This document shows positions 26,061 to 37,755 of a stretch of 64,000 nucleotides of DNA, piece by piece. This stretch comes from Muscardinus avellanarius. Its lineage: Eukaryota; Chordata; Mammalia; Rodentia; Gliridae. Each line of letters starts with the position of its first letter. Within the stretch, counting starts at the first letter, position 1. A program made the translations under genes and the position numbers. The stretch covers positions 42,426,331 to 42,490,330 of the forward strand of contig OY726563.1 of assembly GCA_963383645.1 (NCBI GenBank). The letters run 5' to 3'. The notes below the pieces were generated by a model that was not told where the DNA came from, did not search any database, and worked only from the letters and a program-made list of their open reading frames with translations.

Positions 26061-26149
26061 GTTATTTCTGTGAGTGTTGCCAACGCTTCAGCCATGCTTT
26101 CTGACCTTTACCCTCACCGCTTATGTCCTTCTGCTCCCTGGTCACACAT

Positions 26150-26385
26150 AGTGGTGTAGTACAAAAAGGAAGACATGACCGGGGAGTTAGGAGACCTGGT
26201 TTTTATTCCCTATGCTTCTACTAACTAGCCTCGAGATCTTAACCGCTCTGTGCCTCAGTGTTCCCATCTGCAGAATGGGGATAGCGTTAATTGCCCTACC
26301 TACCTCACAGGGTTGTTGTGAGGATAAACTGAGACAATGAATGGAAAAAGTACTTTGACAAGTAAGTGCTATGCAAATTGTAAGA
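26150..26385 (+). repeat. MIR SINE at the end of the CLCN5 3' UTR
   Basis: Clear MIR: GACCTGGTTTTTATTCCC, the core TGTGCCTCAGTGTTCCC, then ATCTGCAGAATGGGGATA and CTCACAGGGTTGTTGTGAG. It is unusually well preserved. Confidence 0.88.
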
Positions 26386-26531
26386 AATGGAAACAATCAT
26401 ATCAAAGGCAATGGAATGGACATCGGCAGAAGGGTTAATGGGATCATCTAGCCCTTTCTCTGTGTGGCTTAAATCCGGGTCTCCATTGCTTTATACATTT
26501 TCACTTAGCACAGATTTGTAATTATGCATGT

Positions 26532-26537
26532 AATAAA
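26532..26537 (+). promoter_or_regulatory. Poly(A) signal AATAAA, probable end of CLCN5
   Basis: AATAAA in GTAATAAAGCAC, followed 20-45 bases downstream by a GT-rich stretch (TAGTGTCTGGTATTTG). SINE density rises again right after it (first copy at 26680), as expected at the end of a constrained transcript. Confidence 0.65.
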
Positions 26538-26679
26538 GCACAGCCTTATCCAACCTAGTGTCTGGTATTTGTTTCTGAATACTCAAATCTTTATAGCTGC
26601 TGATGTCTGGCCATAAATGGAAACATGCCATGTGAGCAGGAGTGGGGCTTGGGGGAGGGTAGTGTAAAAAGCAACAGCA

Positions 26680-27320
26680 AAAGGCTGAAACAGGAAGATC
26701 ACAGGTTCGAGGCCAGCATACAATAACTTAGCAAGACTCTGTTTCAAAAGAAAAAAATTTGAAAAAAGGTCTGGGTATATAGCTCAATGGTAGAATGTCC
26801 CTGGGTTCAATCCTTAGTACCACACACAACAACTGCAAACCACCACTGGAAGTCTCACTTCTTAAAAAATTAAGTACTTATTTTAATTTACAGATTTAGT
26901 AATGCTTTTTACTATAAGGAGGTAAATAAGGGGCATCTTGTGTTTTCTGAAACAATGTAAATAACTGGATACCTAATTCATTACAGCTATTAAATATTAC
27001 TGTCCCATACATTGGTAACACTTTCCTAAGGGTATGAGAACAAGCTGGGACTTAACATTCTTTCTTCTTTCTTTAATCTTTTTAGTGATATAAGATTATG
27101 GGCTTCCACAGACCTCTTGTCTACAGTCACTTCAAATGAGAAGGTGATTAAAATATTCCTGCAGCCAAGGCTGGTGGTGCATGCCTGTAATCCCAGTACT
27201 TGGGAGGCCGATACAGGAGGATCATAGCTTTGGCAATTTAGCAAGACCCTGTTTCAAAATAGAAAGGGGTAGGGGTATATCCTGGAGGCAGAATACCCCT
27301 GATTTCAGTCACCTGAATCA
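26680..27320 (+). repeat. Two B1-dID SINEs
   Basis: Copies at 26680-26823 (5'-truncated) and 27166-27320, both with GAAACAGGG-complement linkers. The space between is unique. Confidence 0.82.
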
Positions 27321-27561
27321 CAAAATAAATGAAAATTTTAAAAAATCAAACATTCTTTCTGTGAATAACAGTGTTGTTAGTTCCCTTTTTATGGTGTGAT
27401 GAGAATATAAATGTCATCTGTGGGCAAACTCTGAAGTGATCAGATAAATGAAGCCGTTTGGGGCATGGAGAGGTGATTGCATATGCAAACATTTCCTTTT
27501 CTTGCTTCTCTGGAACATAAAAAACAAAAGGAGCCTATACTTTGAAGTGCAGATTTTTTTT

Positions 27562-27837
27562 TGTCAGGGGTACTAGGGATTGAACCCAAGGGCATTCTAC
27601 TTCTAAGCTATACCCCCATTCCCAACATTTTTTAAAAATTTGAAACAGAGATTCATAATTCAGGCCATTCTACTTCTGAGCTACCTCCCTCTTCTGCCCT
27701 TAAAAATTTTTTTTAACAGAAACTCACTAAGTTGCCGAAGATCCAGCCATGTTGCTAAAGCTGGCCTCGAACCTGTGATCTTTCATCTCAGCCTCCCAAG
27801 AATTGGAATTACAGGTTCGTGTCTCCATGCCTGGCCT
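27562..27837 (-). repeat. Antisense B1-dID SINEs
   Basis: A dID half at 27562-27626 and a larger unit at 27655-27837. Confidence 0.8.
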
Positions 27838-27964
27838 GAATGTTCTACTTTATTTTTCTCACATCTGCCTCCTCCTCTACCCTCCCTCCCTCTCTTGGTT
27901 AGCCAGACACAGCTAGTAAGGCAGGATACTATGGATCAACATTTTAATTTAAGGATTTTTGTAT

Positions 27965-28015
27965 TTGAGTCATGTGTGTGGAGGTCCATACTTGTAATCC
28001 TGGTACTTGAAGGAG

Positions 28016-28053
<38 letters not shown>

Positions 28054-28473
28054 CATATACATATATACATACATCTATATATAACCTCCTGACTGAGACA
28101 GGAGGATAACAGGTTTCAGGACAGACAGTCACAGCAACATAGCAAGACTCTCAGCAACCTAGCAAGACCCTGTTTCAAAACAAAAAATAGAGCTGGGCGT
28201 GGTGGTGCACGCTTGTAATCCCCACGCGTGGGAGGCTGAGACAGGAGGATCGCACAGGTTCGAAGCCAGCCTCAGCTACGTGAGGCTCTCAGCAACTTAG
28301 TGAGACCCTGTTTCCAAATAAAGTATAAAATAGGTCTGGGAGTATAGCCCGGAGGTAGAAAGCCTCTGGGTTCCACCCCCAGTACCACAAAAATAAAAAT
28401 AAAAAATAAAATAAAATTAGGTTGGGAGTATAGATTGGAGGTAGAATGCCCCTGGGTTCACTTCCCAGTACCA
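27965..28473 (+). repeat. B1-dID cluster with internal (AT)n
   Basis: One sense SINE is split by an (AT)n/(ACAT)n tract at 28019-28083, with its halves at 27965-28018 and 28084-28180. A CpG-rich copy follows at 28186-28388, and a dID half at 28420-28473. Confidence 0.8.
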
Positions 28474-28479
28474 AAAGAA

Positions 28480-29165
28480 AATGTTTCTCTGTTTGATATT
28501 TGATCACATTTCTACCATTGTTGACTTGAAACTTTGCTACTACCAAGAATTTTAACACCTTTGACCTACTTGATATAATTTCAATGAAAGGACATCTCTA
28601 TATAAAAATAACTACCTACCTCACAAGCCTGAAAGTCCCCCACAAATTTCAGTTCTGGATGTTAATACCATTTTCCTGTGGGCCCTTTCCATATTGTCAC
28701 CTCCATGCCCCCACCATACCTCTGGAGAAAAACAAAACAATACTATCTGTTACCAGCTCTCAACAGCTTGTTATGAGTTAGGGCATAGTGTCTAGTCGCT
28801 GGAAGACTTAGATGAAAGTTGCTTTTATGGAGTATGAGATACAAATGGATTCACCATCTGGCACACACAGACCTGCCCAGAGAAAAACCTGGAAATGACC
28901 ACCAGATGTCAGCGCAATCTTGAAAGTATCGCTGTGGCTATGGTTTGCTCAGAGGGGAGCTATCTAAGAGGGAGGTTGGGCAAGAAGCATTCATTCATCC
29001 CCATGAGTAGGGGCTAGGAATACTATATTCAATCACATGGTAGTTTTTAATTTATTAAACATTCTCTTTATAATGTGTAGAATAAAATTCATTCTGTTAA
29101 TAAAATTCCATAACATGGTAATCTCTACCTTTAATGAGCTGAACTCTCCTGGTGTCTGAAAAAGT
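28480..29165. other. Unique intergenic stretch with a possible CTCF-like motif
   Basis: No gene or repeat recognised. CCACCAGATGTCAG at 28899-28912 matches the common CTCF core (CCASYAGRKGGCRS) at 13 of 14 positions by eye. This is a weak single-motif call. Confidence 0.3.
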
Positions 29166-29174
29166 CTTTTCTCT

Positions 29175-29560
29175 TTGTACTGGGAATTGAACCTAGGGGT
29201 TCTCTACCACTGAACTGCATCCACAGCCATTTTTATTTTTATTTTGAGACAGGGTCTCACTAAGTTACCATGATCTGGCCTCAAACCTGCAATCCTCCTG
29301 CCTTAGCCTTCCAAGCACTGGGATCACTGGCATGTGCTACCTCTGTCAGCCCTTTTTTTATTTTTAATTTGTGTGTGGGGGGGGAGGAGGATTGAACCCA
29401 GTGACATTCTACCACTGAGCTAGACCCCAGATCCTTTTTTAATTTTTTGCTTTGAAACAGTGTTGCTAAATTGTCATATGCTGGCATTAAATTTGGGATC
29501 CTCCAGCCTCAGCCTCCTCAGTAGCTGGGATTATAGGCCTGTGTCACCACACCCAGTTGT
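29175..29560 (-). repeat. Two antisense B1-dID SINEs
   Basis: Copies at 29175-29355 and 29380-29560. Both are older and lack the CpG-rich signature. Confidence 0.82.
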
Positions 29561-29659
29561 TTATTTTTAAAGTAGTGTATTAAGTGCAAACAATGGGAAA
29601 TTAAGGCTCTGATCCCTCCCTCATTAGGACGGCCATACCATTTATGTATAAAATTCGAA

Positions 29660-30005
29660 CCCAGGAGCATTCTGTCTCCAAGCTACGACCTCAGCCCTAT
29701 TTATTTATTTATTTATTTTGGTGGTACTGGGGTTCCTGGAAGCCCTTCTTCCTCCGGGCTACACTCCCAGACCTATTTTATATTTTTGAAACAGGGTCTC
29801 TTACACCAGCGCGGCTGGCTTCGAACCTGCGCGATCCTCCTGTCTCCGCCTCCCAAGCGCGGGGATTACAAGCGTGCGCCACCACGCCCAGCTAGCCCTA
29901 TTTATTTTTAAGGAAGCTTTCTGAGTTACTGAGGGTCTCACTAATTTGGTGAGACTGTCCTTGAACCTGTGATCCTTGTGTCTTAGCTTCCCAAGTACTG
30001 GTATA
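29660..30005 (-). repeat. Young SINE inserted into an older antisense SINE
   Basis: The older antisense unit (29660-29697 and 29894-30005) is interrupted by a young copy at about 29718-29893. AGCCCTATTTATTT is found on both sides, as a target-site duplication. Confidence 0.85.
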
Positions 30006-30018
30006 AATAACAAGTAAA

Positions 30019-30160
30019 ATAGCCGGGCATGATGGCGCACACTTGTAATCCCAGCATTTGGAAGGCTGAGACTGGAGGACTGTGGTTTGTGGACAGCCTG
30101 AGCTACTTAGTGAGGCCCTGTTTCAAAATAAAGAATAAAAATTAGGGCGGGGGTGTAGCA
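30019..30160 (+). repeat. B1-dID SINE, 3'-incomplete
   Basis: GCCGGGCATGATGGCGCACAC start; breaks off in the dID half at GGGCGGGGGTGTAGC. Confidence 0.82.
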
Positions 30161-30411
30161 AAAATTATTTTTCTCAAAGTAAGTTTTGAATAGGCCTTTG
30201 AGCACAGGGCAATATTCATGGTGAGAGAAAGCATCACTTTGTGGTTCCCCTACCCCTCCTCAGTCTACCCATGTCTATACACTGCCTACTACTAGTGTCT
30301 CTAGACAATTTTAAGATCTTGAATTAGTGGCTGAAGACAGACTAATAGATCATGAGTACAAGGTAAAAAGAACTTGGAGCCAGAAGACCTGGACTTCTAG
30401 TAAAGGAATTG

Positions 30412-30955
30412 GTACTTTTGTACTAGGAATTGAGCCCAGGCATTCTACCCCCAAGCTACATCTCCAGCCCTATTTATTATTTATGTTGAAGCAGTTTCAC
30501 TAAGTTGCTGAAGCTGGCCTTGAACCTGCTATCCTCTTGTCTCCACATCCCAATTACAGGTGTATGCCACCATGCTTGGGTTTGCTACATTTTCTCATGA
30601 AACAAAATTCAGGATCTCTAAGACTGGACTTGAAGGAAATCTCTTGAAAAGAGGCTCCTGGGCCACACAGTGTGGCTGGTGTCCCACAAACTGTCCTTGT
30701 CTTGAAGGCATTTTTCCTGGTTAACTCACTGGCCTACAGATGTGGTGATCACCTCTTTCTTTCTTTCTTTTTTCTTTTTTTGGTACTGGGGGTTGAACCC
30801 AGCAATCCTTTACCACTGAGCCATAGCCCCAGCACTTTTTATTTTTTATTTTGAAATAGAGTCTAAGCTAACATGCAGCAGCCTTGAGCCTGCGATCCTT
30901 CTGTCACAGCCTTCCAAGTGCTAGTATTACGTATGTGCACCACCGCACCTGACAG
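30412..30955 (-). repeat. Two antisense B1-dID SINEs
   Basis: Copies at 30412-30575 and 30780-30955. The interval between them is unique. Confidence 0.82.
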
Positions 30956-31115
30956 GGATTCTTATGTTTCTAGTCATCACTATATCCGTACAACCCTCTA
31001 TAGGGGATAAAAGAAATTCTTATTTCAGGCTTTTCTACTGATTCACCAGGTGATTTTAGTACATGATTTGACTCATTTGTACCTAAGTTGCCTCACCTAT
31101 AAAGTAGAAATGATG

Positions 31116-31190
31116 GGGTAGGGGGGTAGGTCAGTGGTAGAATGTGTACTTAGCATGTGCAAAGCCCTGGTTTGATCCTAGTATCACCAT
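31116..31190 (+). repeat. ID-type SINE
   Basis: GGGTAGGTCAGTGGTAGAATG then AGCATGTGCAAAGCCCTGG: a free-standing ID monomer including the anticodon-side stretch missing from the dimer SINEs. Confidence 0.7.
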
Positions 31191-31369
31191 AAAAATAAAA
31201 CAAAAAACAAAAACAAGTAGTGATGATGATAAAAATCTGTCTCATGGTACCACTGAGATGATAAATTGAAACTGGTCTGAAAACTGGACTTTACAAATTA
31301 ACTTTATAAATATCATCATGAATCATTTGGTCCCAAGGGCTAAAAGATACAATTTTGAAGAATAGTCAG

Positions 31370-31445
31370 TTCATTCAATCAGTATTTATTGAGCACCTAG
31401 TTGGTTAGGCACTGAGGATATAATGAGAGGGAAAAAAGGCCCATC
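31370..31445 (+). repeat. LINE-2 3'-end relic
   Basis: TTCATTCAATCAGTATTTATT then GAGCACCTAGTTGG and AGGCACTGAGGATA, the well-known L2 tail. Confidence 0.75.
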
Positions 31446-31499
31446 CTATGGTGACAATCCCAAATGTCACATTTGAATGGTATAATGCAGCATTCTTTT

Positions 31500-31865
31500 T
31501 TAAATTTTTATGGGTACATTGTAGTCATACATCTTAATGGGGTACAAAATGGTAGAGGCATACATGCACACTTCACCCAATTAGCCCTTACCCAATTTTC
31601 ACCCCATTCCCTCCCCCTCCATCCTTCTCACGTTTGGCTTAGTGACTGATATGTTTGTGAGTGTTCATCATGCACATTACAGAATTTCCCTCTTCCCCCG
31701 GCCCCCCTCAGTTAAGTGGCCTTATTTGCTCATCTATGGTTTCTCCTTTTTCATCTGGAGTTCCTCCTATGACCCCCTTTCTCCCTAGATTCTGCAGATT
31801 AGGAAGAGCATCCAATTTGTTTTTACTTTTTGTGACTGACTAAACATTATGGTAAGTGATATTAC
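31500..31865 (-). mobile_element. LINE-1 3' end, antisense, with 14-bp TSD
   Basis: TGCAGCATTCTTTT occurs at 31486-31499 and 31866-31879, bracketing an antisense L1 3' end. Its minus-strand terminus carries the A-rich tail. 5'-truncated. Confidence 0.88.
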
Positions 31866-32080
31866 TGCAGCATTCTTTTCTAGTGAAAAAATTATTTTTC
31901 CCTAAGTCTAGTGTCTATAGGCTTAGCAGCTTCAGCAACATATTAGCATAATCTCTTCCCTGTACCATAATGTTCCCCAATTATTTCTCCCTCCTAGTCT
32001 CTAAATACACCATTATATCAGGCATCCCAGGTGCACTCAACGCAATCTGTCAGTGATGGCTATCAAGAAGGATGTACTTG

Positions 32081-32605
32081 GCCAGGCATGGTGATGGTGC
32101 ATGCCTGTAATCCCAGGATTTGGGAGGCGGAGATAGAAGGATTGAGGGTTTGAGGCCAGCCTCAACAACTTAGTGAGATTCTGTTTCAGGAAAAAAAAAT
32201 AAAAAGGGCTAGGGGTATAGCTCAGAGGTGGAGCATCCCTGGGTTTCAGTTCCATCCCTACTATTGCAAAATAAATAAGTTAATTAATAGGGCTGGGTGT
32301 GTGCCTCAGTGGTAGAGCAGTACCCTGTGTGCAATGCCCAGTACTGCAAAAAATAAACTAAAATAATAAGAAAAGAAGGAAGGAAGGAAGAAAAGAAGAA
32401 AGAAAGAGTAAGCCAGGTGAGGTACCACATGCCTATAATCCCAGTACTTGGGAGGCTGAGGCAGGAAGATCGCAAGTTCAGGGACAATCTTAGCAAATTA
32501 GTGAGGCCCTTATCAACGCAATGAGGCCCTGTTTCAAAATAAAAGAATAAAATCGGGCTGGGGGTGTACCTAAGAGATAGAACACGTCTGGGTTCAATCC
32601 CTAGT

Positions 32606-32610
<5 letters not shown>
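32081..32610 (+). repeat. B1-dID SINEs and ID monomer
   Basis: A full copy at 32081-32266, an ID-type unit at 32289-32350 and a full copy at 32410-32610, separated by a GAAG-rich tract at 32366-32405. Confidence 0.83.
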
Positions 32611-32826
<216 letters not shown>

Positions 32827-32829
32827 TGC

Positions 32830-33460
32830 ACTCACTTTGTCCCCTCATGCACTAACTCCCACTTGGCCACATCTGACACCTACAAAACCACTAAGAGAGC
32901 ATTTCTCCCAGATAGCACCCAGACTTACAAGGTCAATTGTATCCTTTTTCTTTCTCCTCTGTCATCCAGCATCATTCCTCTCTGTAGTTCTAGTTACAAA
33001 ACAAAACCTCTTGTCTATGAATGAATATTGGGAGTGGAAAGAATTGTCTACATTTTCAGCAGTATACTAGAAATCATTACAGAAGTACCCTTGAATTTCA
33101 TTATAACTCCGTGAGATAGGTAAAATATGAGAAAAAGAAGAGGAAGACTTGGATGTTGTTTGCTCAGTATCTGGGAGGAAGGAAGTGTTGTAACAGCAAT
33201 TTACAATGTGTTTTTGACCTCAAAGGCCAATGAGCTTTCTTTGTGCTATGCATCCCATGGTTCAGTGCTTCTGTTCATCTTGAATGTTTCCACTGTCTGG
33301 GAAGAAGGAAACAAGAACATATGTTGGTGAAATTGGACAACTGGCCTAGTGTTAAATTTTTACTGAGGATCAGACTCTGTATAGAGACATATAGAGATGA
33401 TCAGAAACACTTCTAGGAAGGGGATCTCCATAGAGGTTTCTATCAAAATGTGAATGTGTA
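32830..33460. other. Unique intergenic stretch
   Basis: No repeat, gene or motif recognised. Confidence 0.5.
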
Positions 33461-33461
33461 T

Positions 33462-33650
33462 CCAGGTGTGGGGGTACATGCCTGTAATCTCAGAACTTGT
33501 GCGGCTGAGTCAGGAAGACCGCAGGTTCGAGACCAGCCTCAGCAATTTAGTGAGACCCTCAGCAACTTAAATCCTATTTCAAAATAAAGACATATAGCTG
33601 GGGATGTATCTCAGAGGAAGAACACCCCTGATTTCAATCTCTAGTACTAA

Positions 33651-33681
<31 letters not shown>

Positions 33682-33754
33682 ATAGGACTGGAGGTCTAGC
33701 TCAGAGAACAGAACACCCCTGGGATCAGTCACAACTCTCTCTCTCTCTCTGTCT

Positions 33755-33806
<52 letters not shown>
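33462..33806 (+). repeat. B1-dID SINE, (AAAT)n, dID half, (TG)n
   Basis: SINE at 33462-33645, AAAT repeat at 33649-33684, dID half at 33686-33730, then CT and a pure TG run to about 33806. Confidence 0.88.
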
Positions 33807-33809
<3 letters not shown>

Positions 33810-33835
33810 AATTTAAAAAGGACTTTATGGCTGGC

Positions 33836-34097
33836 TTGCTTCAGTAGTAGTGCATGCTATAATCCTGGTGACCAGGGAGGTTGAAGCAAGAGGATTGTAT
33901 GTGTGATATTATACTGGACAACTTAGCAAAACCTTATCTCAAAATTTAAAAATATATAATAAAATATTGAAGGATGGGCATGGTGGTACATGTCTGTAAT
34001 CTCAGTATTTGGGAGGCTGTGACAGGAAGATTGCAGGCTCAAGCCCAGCCTTAGTAATTTAGTGAAACCCTCAGCATCTTAGCAAAACCCTTTTTTT
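33836..34097 (+). repeat. Two sense B1-dID SINEs
   Basis: A degraded copy at 33836-33935 and a clearer one at 33973-34097, broken by the following L1 insertion. Confidence 0.75.
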
Positions 34098-34970
34098 AAT
34101 CAGTGCATTGTATTTATACATCATAATGGGGTAAAAGACTTGCATAGACATAAATGCACACATCACCCAGCCAGCCCCCTCCCAGTCCCCACCTCACACC
34201 CTCCCCATCCCTCCCTCCCAGGCTTGGCTTAGTGGTTGACTATGATATGAATAAGTACATTGTGTGCTTTAAAGAGTTTCCTTCTCCCCTCCTCCCATCC
34301 CCACAGTTAGGATGCCTTATTTGCTCCTCTATAGGATCTCCTTTTTCACCTGGAGTTCCTCCTATGACCCCTTTCACCTTAGCTTTCACATATTAGGGAA
34401 AGCATCTGTTTTTTATTAGTTTTTGCGACTGACTAATCTCGCTTAGCATAATGTCTTCTAGTTCCATCCATTTCCCTGTAAATGCTGCAATTGTATTTTT
34501 TTAATGGCTGAGTAAAATTCCGTTGTGTACATATCCCACAGTTTTGTAATCCATTCATCTGTTGATGGACATCTTGGCTGGTTCCATAGTTTGGCTATGG
34601 TGAACTAGAATATACAAAGAACTCAAGAAACTCAACACTAAAAAACACAAGTAATCCAATCAAAAAATGGGCAAGCGAACTAAATAGACACTTCACGAAA
34701 GAAGAAATTCAAATGGCCAATAAATGCATGAAAAAATGTCAACGTCATTGGCAATCAGAGAGATGCAAATCAGAACTACCCCTTTTTTTTTTGCAGTACT
34801 GGGGATGGAACCCAGGAGCATTCTATCTCCGAGCTACACACCCAGCCCTATTTTTTAGTCCTTTTATCTTTGAAACAGGGTCTCACTGAGTTGCGAAGGG
34901 CTTCACTAAGTAGCTGAGGATATCTACGAACCATGATCCTCCAGTCTCTGCCTCCAGAAAACTACCCTTA
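34098..34970 (-). mobile_element. LINE-1 with 5' inversion, carrying an antisense SINE
   Basis: 34098-about 34602 is an antisense L1 3' end (polyT, then the L1 3' UTR complement). From about 34603 to 34792 the sequence switches to sense L1 ORF2 DNA (CAAAGAACTCAAGAAACTC, AATGGGCAAGCGAACTAAAT, ATGCAAATCAGAACTAC). This is the structure made by twin priming. A SINE (about 34793-34970) sits in its end, flanked by AACTACCC(C)TT. Confidence 0.8.
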
Positions 34971-34982
34971 AAAAAAAAGGCA

Positions 34983-35420
34983 AGCCGAGTGTGGTGGCAC
35001 ATGCTTGTAATCCCAGGATTTGGGAGGCTGAGACGGGAAGATTGTGGTTCTTGGACAGCTTCAGCTACTGATGGAGGTTCTTTGCAACTCAGTGAGACCC
35101 TGTTTTATTTTATTTATTTATTTATTTTGGTGGTACTGGGGGTGGAATCCAGAGGCTTTCTACCTCCGGGCTATACTCCCAGACCTTTTTAAAATTTTAT
35201 TTGGAAACAGGGTCTCAGTAAGTTGCTGAGAGCCTCACTAAGTAGCTGAGGCTGGCTTCGAACCTGTGCAATCCTCCTGTCTCAGCCTCCGAAGCGCGGG
35301 GATTACAAGCGTGCGCCACCACGCCCGGCTGAGACCCTGTTTTAAAATAAAGAATAAAATATAGGGTTGGGGGTGGAGCTTGAAGGTAGAATGCTCCTGG
35401 GTTACATCACCAGTACTGCA
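34983..35420. repeat. Antisense SINE inserted in a sense SINE, 14-bp TSD
   Basis: The sense B1-dID (34983-35107 and 35331-35420) is split by an antisense CpG-rich copy (35108-35330). GAGACCCTGTTTTA is perfectly duplicated at 35094-35107 and 35331-35344. Confidence 0.92.
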
Positions 35421-35431
35421 AACAAACAAAA

Positions 35432-35577
35432 AAGGCTAGGGGTGTAACTCAAAGGTAAAACAACCCTGGGTTCAATCCCTAGTACTATTAACAAAAGAAC
35501 TGAGGATGCAGTGGTAGAGCACCTGTGGAGTCAATCCCCCCAGTTCCACAAAAATAGACAGATAGATGAATAAATAA

Positions 35578-35621
<44 letters not shown>
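35432..35621 (+). repeat. dID halves and (TG)n
   Basis: dID-type units at 35432-35485 and 35499-35550, then a GT run at 35579-35621. Confidence 0.8.
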
Positions 35622-35625
<4 letters not shown>

Positions 35626-35750
35626 AAATCAAACTGGGAATGCTGAAGGGTTAGGGCACAATGTCTGGGGTCCTATATTTACTAATTTACTTCCTTTGGT
35701 ATTGTTTGAAGTTTTACCCAGAGACTGTATTGCATTGATAATTTTTGTGT

Positions 35751-35997
35751 GTGTGTGGTACTGGGGGTGGAACCCAGGGGCTTTCTACCTTTGGGCTACA
35801 CTCCCAGACCTATTTTATATTATAAAATTATTTGGAAAAAGGGTCTCACTAAGTTGTTGACAGCCTCACTAAGTAGCAGCTGAGGCTGGCTTCAAACCTG
35901 TGTGATCCTACGTAACTGAGACTGGCTTTGAACCTGTGCGATCCTGTCTCAGCCTCCCAAGCGCAGGGATTACAAGTATGTGCCACCATGCCTGGCA
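35751..35997 (-). repeat. Antisense B1-dID SINE with internal duplication
   Basis: The B1 half repeats the GAGGCTGGCTTCAAACCTG segment (35881 and about 35920), giving a longer unit than usual. Confidence 0.8.
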
Positions 35998-36214
35998 CAC
36001 ACTGATAATTTTTAAAGTGAACATCCAAGAAAGAAAACAATATTGTTATATGTGGGCATAAGGATGTATTCATCTCATCAATTGCAAGCTAAATTTGTTT
36101 TTCCTGTGAACTAATGGTGAACAGTGAGCACTCTAGCCTCAGGTCCAGTAAGTGACTGTTATGCCGAGAACCGCCCTCTGTCTGTCGCTGGGGAGCCATA
36201 TGACTCATAATCAA

Positions 36215-36376
36215 ACACAGCAGCCAGTATGATCTTTTCAAAACCAATCAGATCATGTCACTCATCTGATTTGAAAGCCTTTAGTGACTTTCCATTACAT
36301 CGAGAGCAAGCTCATCCTGTTCCCCCCATCTCTGAGGCTTTTTATGACCTTCATTTGACCTATCTTGCTGACCTCA
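36215..36376 (+). repeat. LINE-2-type 3'-end relic (probable)
   Basis: GATCATGTCACTCATCTGAT, AGTGACTTTCCATTACATC and a CTTGCTGACCTCAT end match the L2 tail pattern. Confidence 0.6.
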
Positions 36377-36719
36377 TGTTATGCATTGAATTCGGCCCTC
36401 TGAAAATTCCTGTTAAATTCCTAACCCCCTGTACCTCAAAAAAGTGGGCCTTTATTTGTTGCAGAGATGATTAAGTCAGAATGATGTCATGGTGGAGTAG
36501 TTCAGCCCCTAATCCAATAGGACCATTTCCTTAGATGAAGAGGACATTTAGACACAGGTGCACACACACAGAAATTACAATGTGTAGAAGGCAGAGTTTG
36601 GGGTGCTGCTTCTGCAAGCCAAGGAATCTGAAGGTTGCTGGCAAACCTGCAGAAGCAAGGGGGAGGCCTGCCGATAGATACTTCCAGCTCTCACAAGGCA
36701 CCAACCCTGCTGACACTTT
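36377..36719 (+). mobile_element. MaLR LTR relic, MLT1-like
   Basis: TGTTATGCATTGAATTCGGCC start, CCTAACCCCCTGTACCTC, GAAGAGGACATTTAGACACA, TGCAAGCCAAGGAATCTGA and GCACCAACCCTGCTGACAC follow the MLT1 LTR order. The 3' end is replaced by a SINE. Confidence 0.7.
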
Positions 36720-36945
36720 GTTTTAGGTAGTGGAGACTGGACCCAGGGGCAGTATACCTCTGAGATACACCCCAATCCTATTTTATTTATTTTTTTAATT
36801 CTGAAATAAGATCTCACTAGGTTGCTGAGAATCTTGCTAAGTTGCTGAGGGTCTCAGAAAGTTGCTGAGACTGGCCTCAAACCTGCAATCATCCATTCTC
36901 AGCGTAGTAAGTACTGGGATTACAGGCATGTATCACCATGAATAG
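36720..36945 (-). repeat. B1-dID SINE, antisense
   Basis: Inserted at the end of the MLT1-like LTR, with a triplicated AGTTGCTGAGGGTCTC-type B1 segment. Confidence 0.82.
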
Positions 36946-37304
36946 CTATGACTTTATGCTTCTTATCATTCAGTTTAACTGTCTAAATAAATAATAAATT
37001 AATGAATAAATAAATCTCTTTTCTGGAAGCCTTCCCTGACTTCTCAGTCATTCTTAATTGCATCATGATTTTTTTTTAACTTTTGCTTTGGAGAAGTCAA
37101 CCCTCTGGTGTTTTCTTGTCTGTTTAGAATATAACTCTCCAATTATAAAGTGAGTTATTGTAGGGCTTTTTTCTGCTGTTGTTATTAACATATCAACTCT
37201 ACCTTGACATTTCTGGCATTCTAGAGATATTAAATATTTTTCAAATATATGAATGAAAAGAGTCATTGAGTGACTTGTTCCTTTATTTATTTATTTTCTT
37301 TATT

Positions 37305-37512
37305 TTTGGTATTGAGGATTGAGCCCAGGGGCATACTACCTCTGAGCTACACCCCCATGTTATGCATTGAATTTCATTTTTATTTTGAAACAGGGTCTTG
37401 CTAGGTTAAAGAGAGTTTCACTACTTGCCAAGGCTGTCCTCGAACCTGCTGATCCTCCTGTCTCAGCCTTCCAAATACTGGCATTATAAGTGTACACCAC
37501 CATGCCTGGCTG
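37305..37512 (-). repeat. B1-dID SINE, antisense
   Basis: TTGGTATTGAGGATTGAGCCC start, CACCACCATGCCTGGC end. Confidence 0.85.
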
Positions 37513-37755
37513 ATAGACTCATTTATTAGACATGTAATTAGTCTGTACTATTTGATAGCCACTGGGATAGAATTTGAGGTATGATACCAAATAGGGGCCC
37601 TGCCCTTGGCCTTTGGCTCTGGCTACTGGCAGATCTTGATGGTATAGTAGAAAGAGCATGGGGTTGAGAACTAAGACAGGGTTGCTTGGTTCAGATTCTA
37701 CTAAGGCATGGCAGAGGACCTGGGAACAGGAGAGATTAAAGAAGGCAATCTGCAG

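Larger units (their letters stand above)
20414..26555 (+). other. CLCN5: CLCN5 3' UTR (inferred, about 6.1 kb)
   Basis: This stretch after the stop codon is almost SINE-free: one old copy near 23811, against roughly one per 500 bases elsewhere. It ends with an AATAAA and a GT-rich flank. Human CLCN5 is known to have a very long transcript (about 9.5 kb) with a multi-kilobase 3' UTR, which fits. Possible earlier poly(A) hexamers occur within AAATAAAT near 23243 and within ATAAATAAAA near 23410. Internal features of note are the antisense open frame at 25679-25939 and a MIR at 26150-26385. The exact cleavage point is inferred. Confidence 0.75.
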
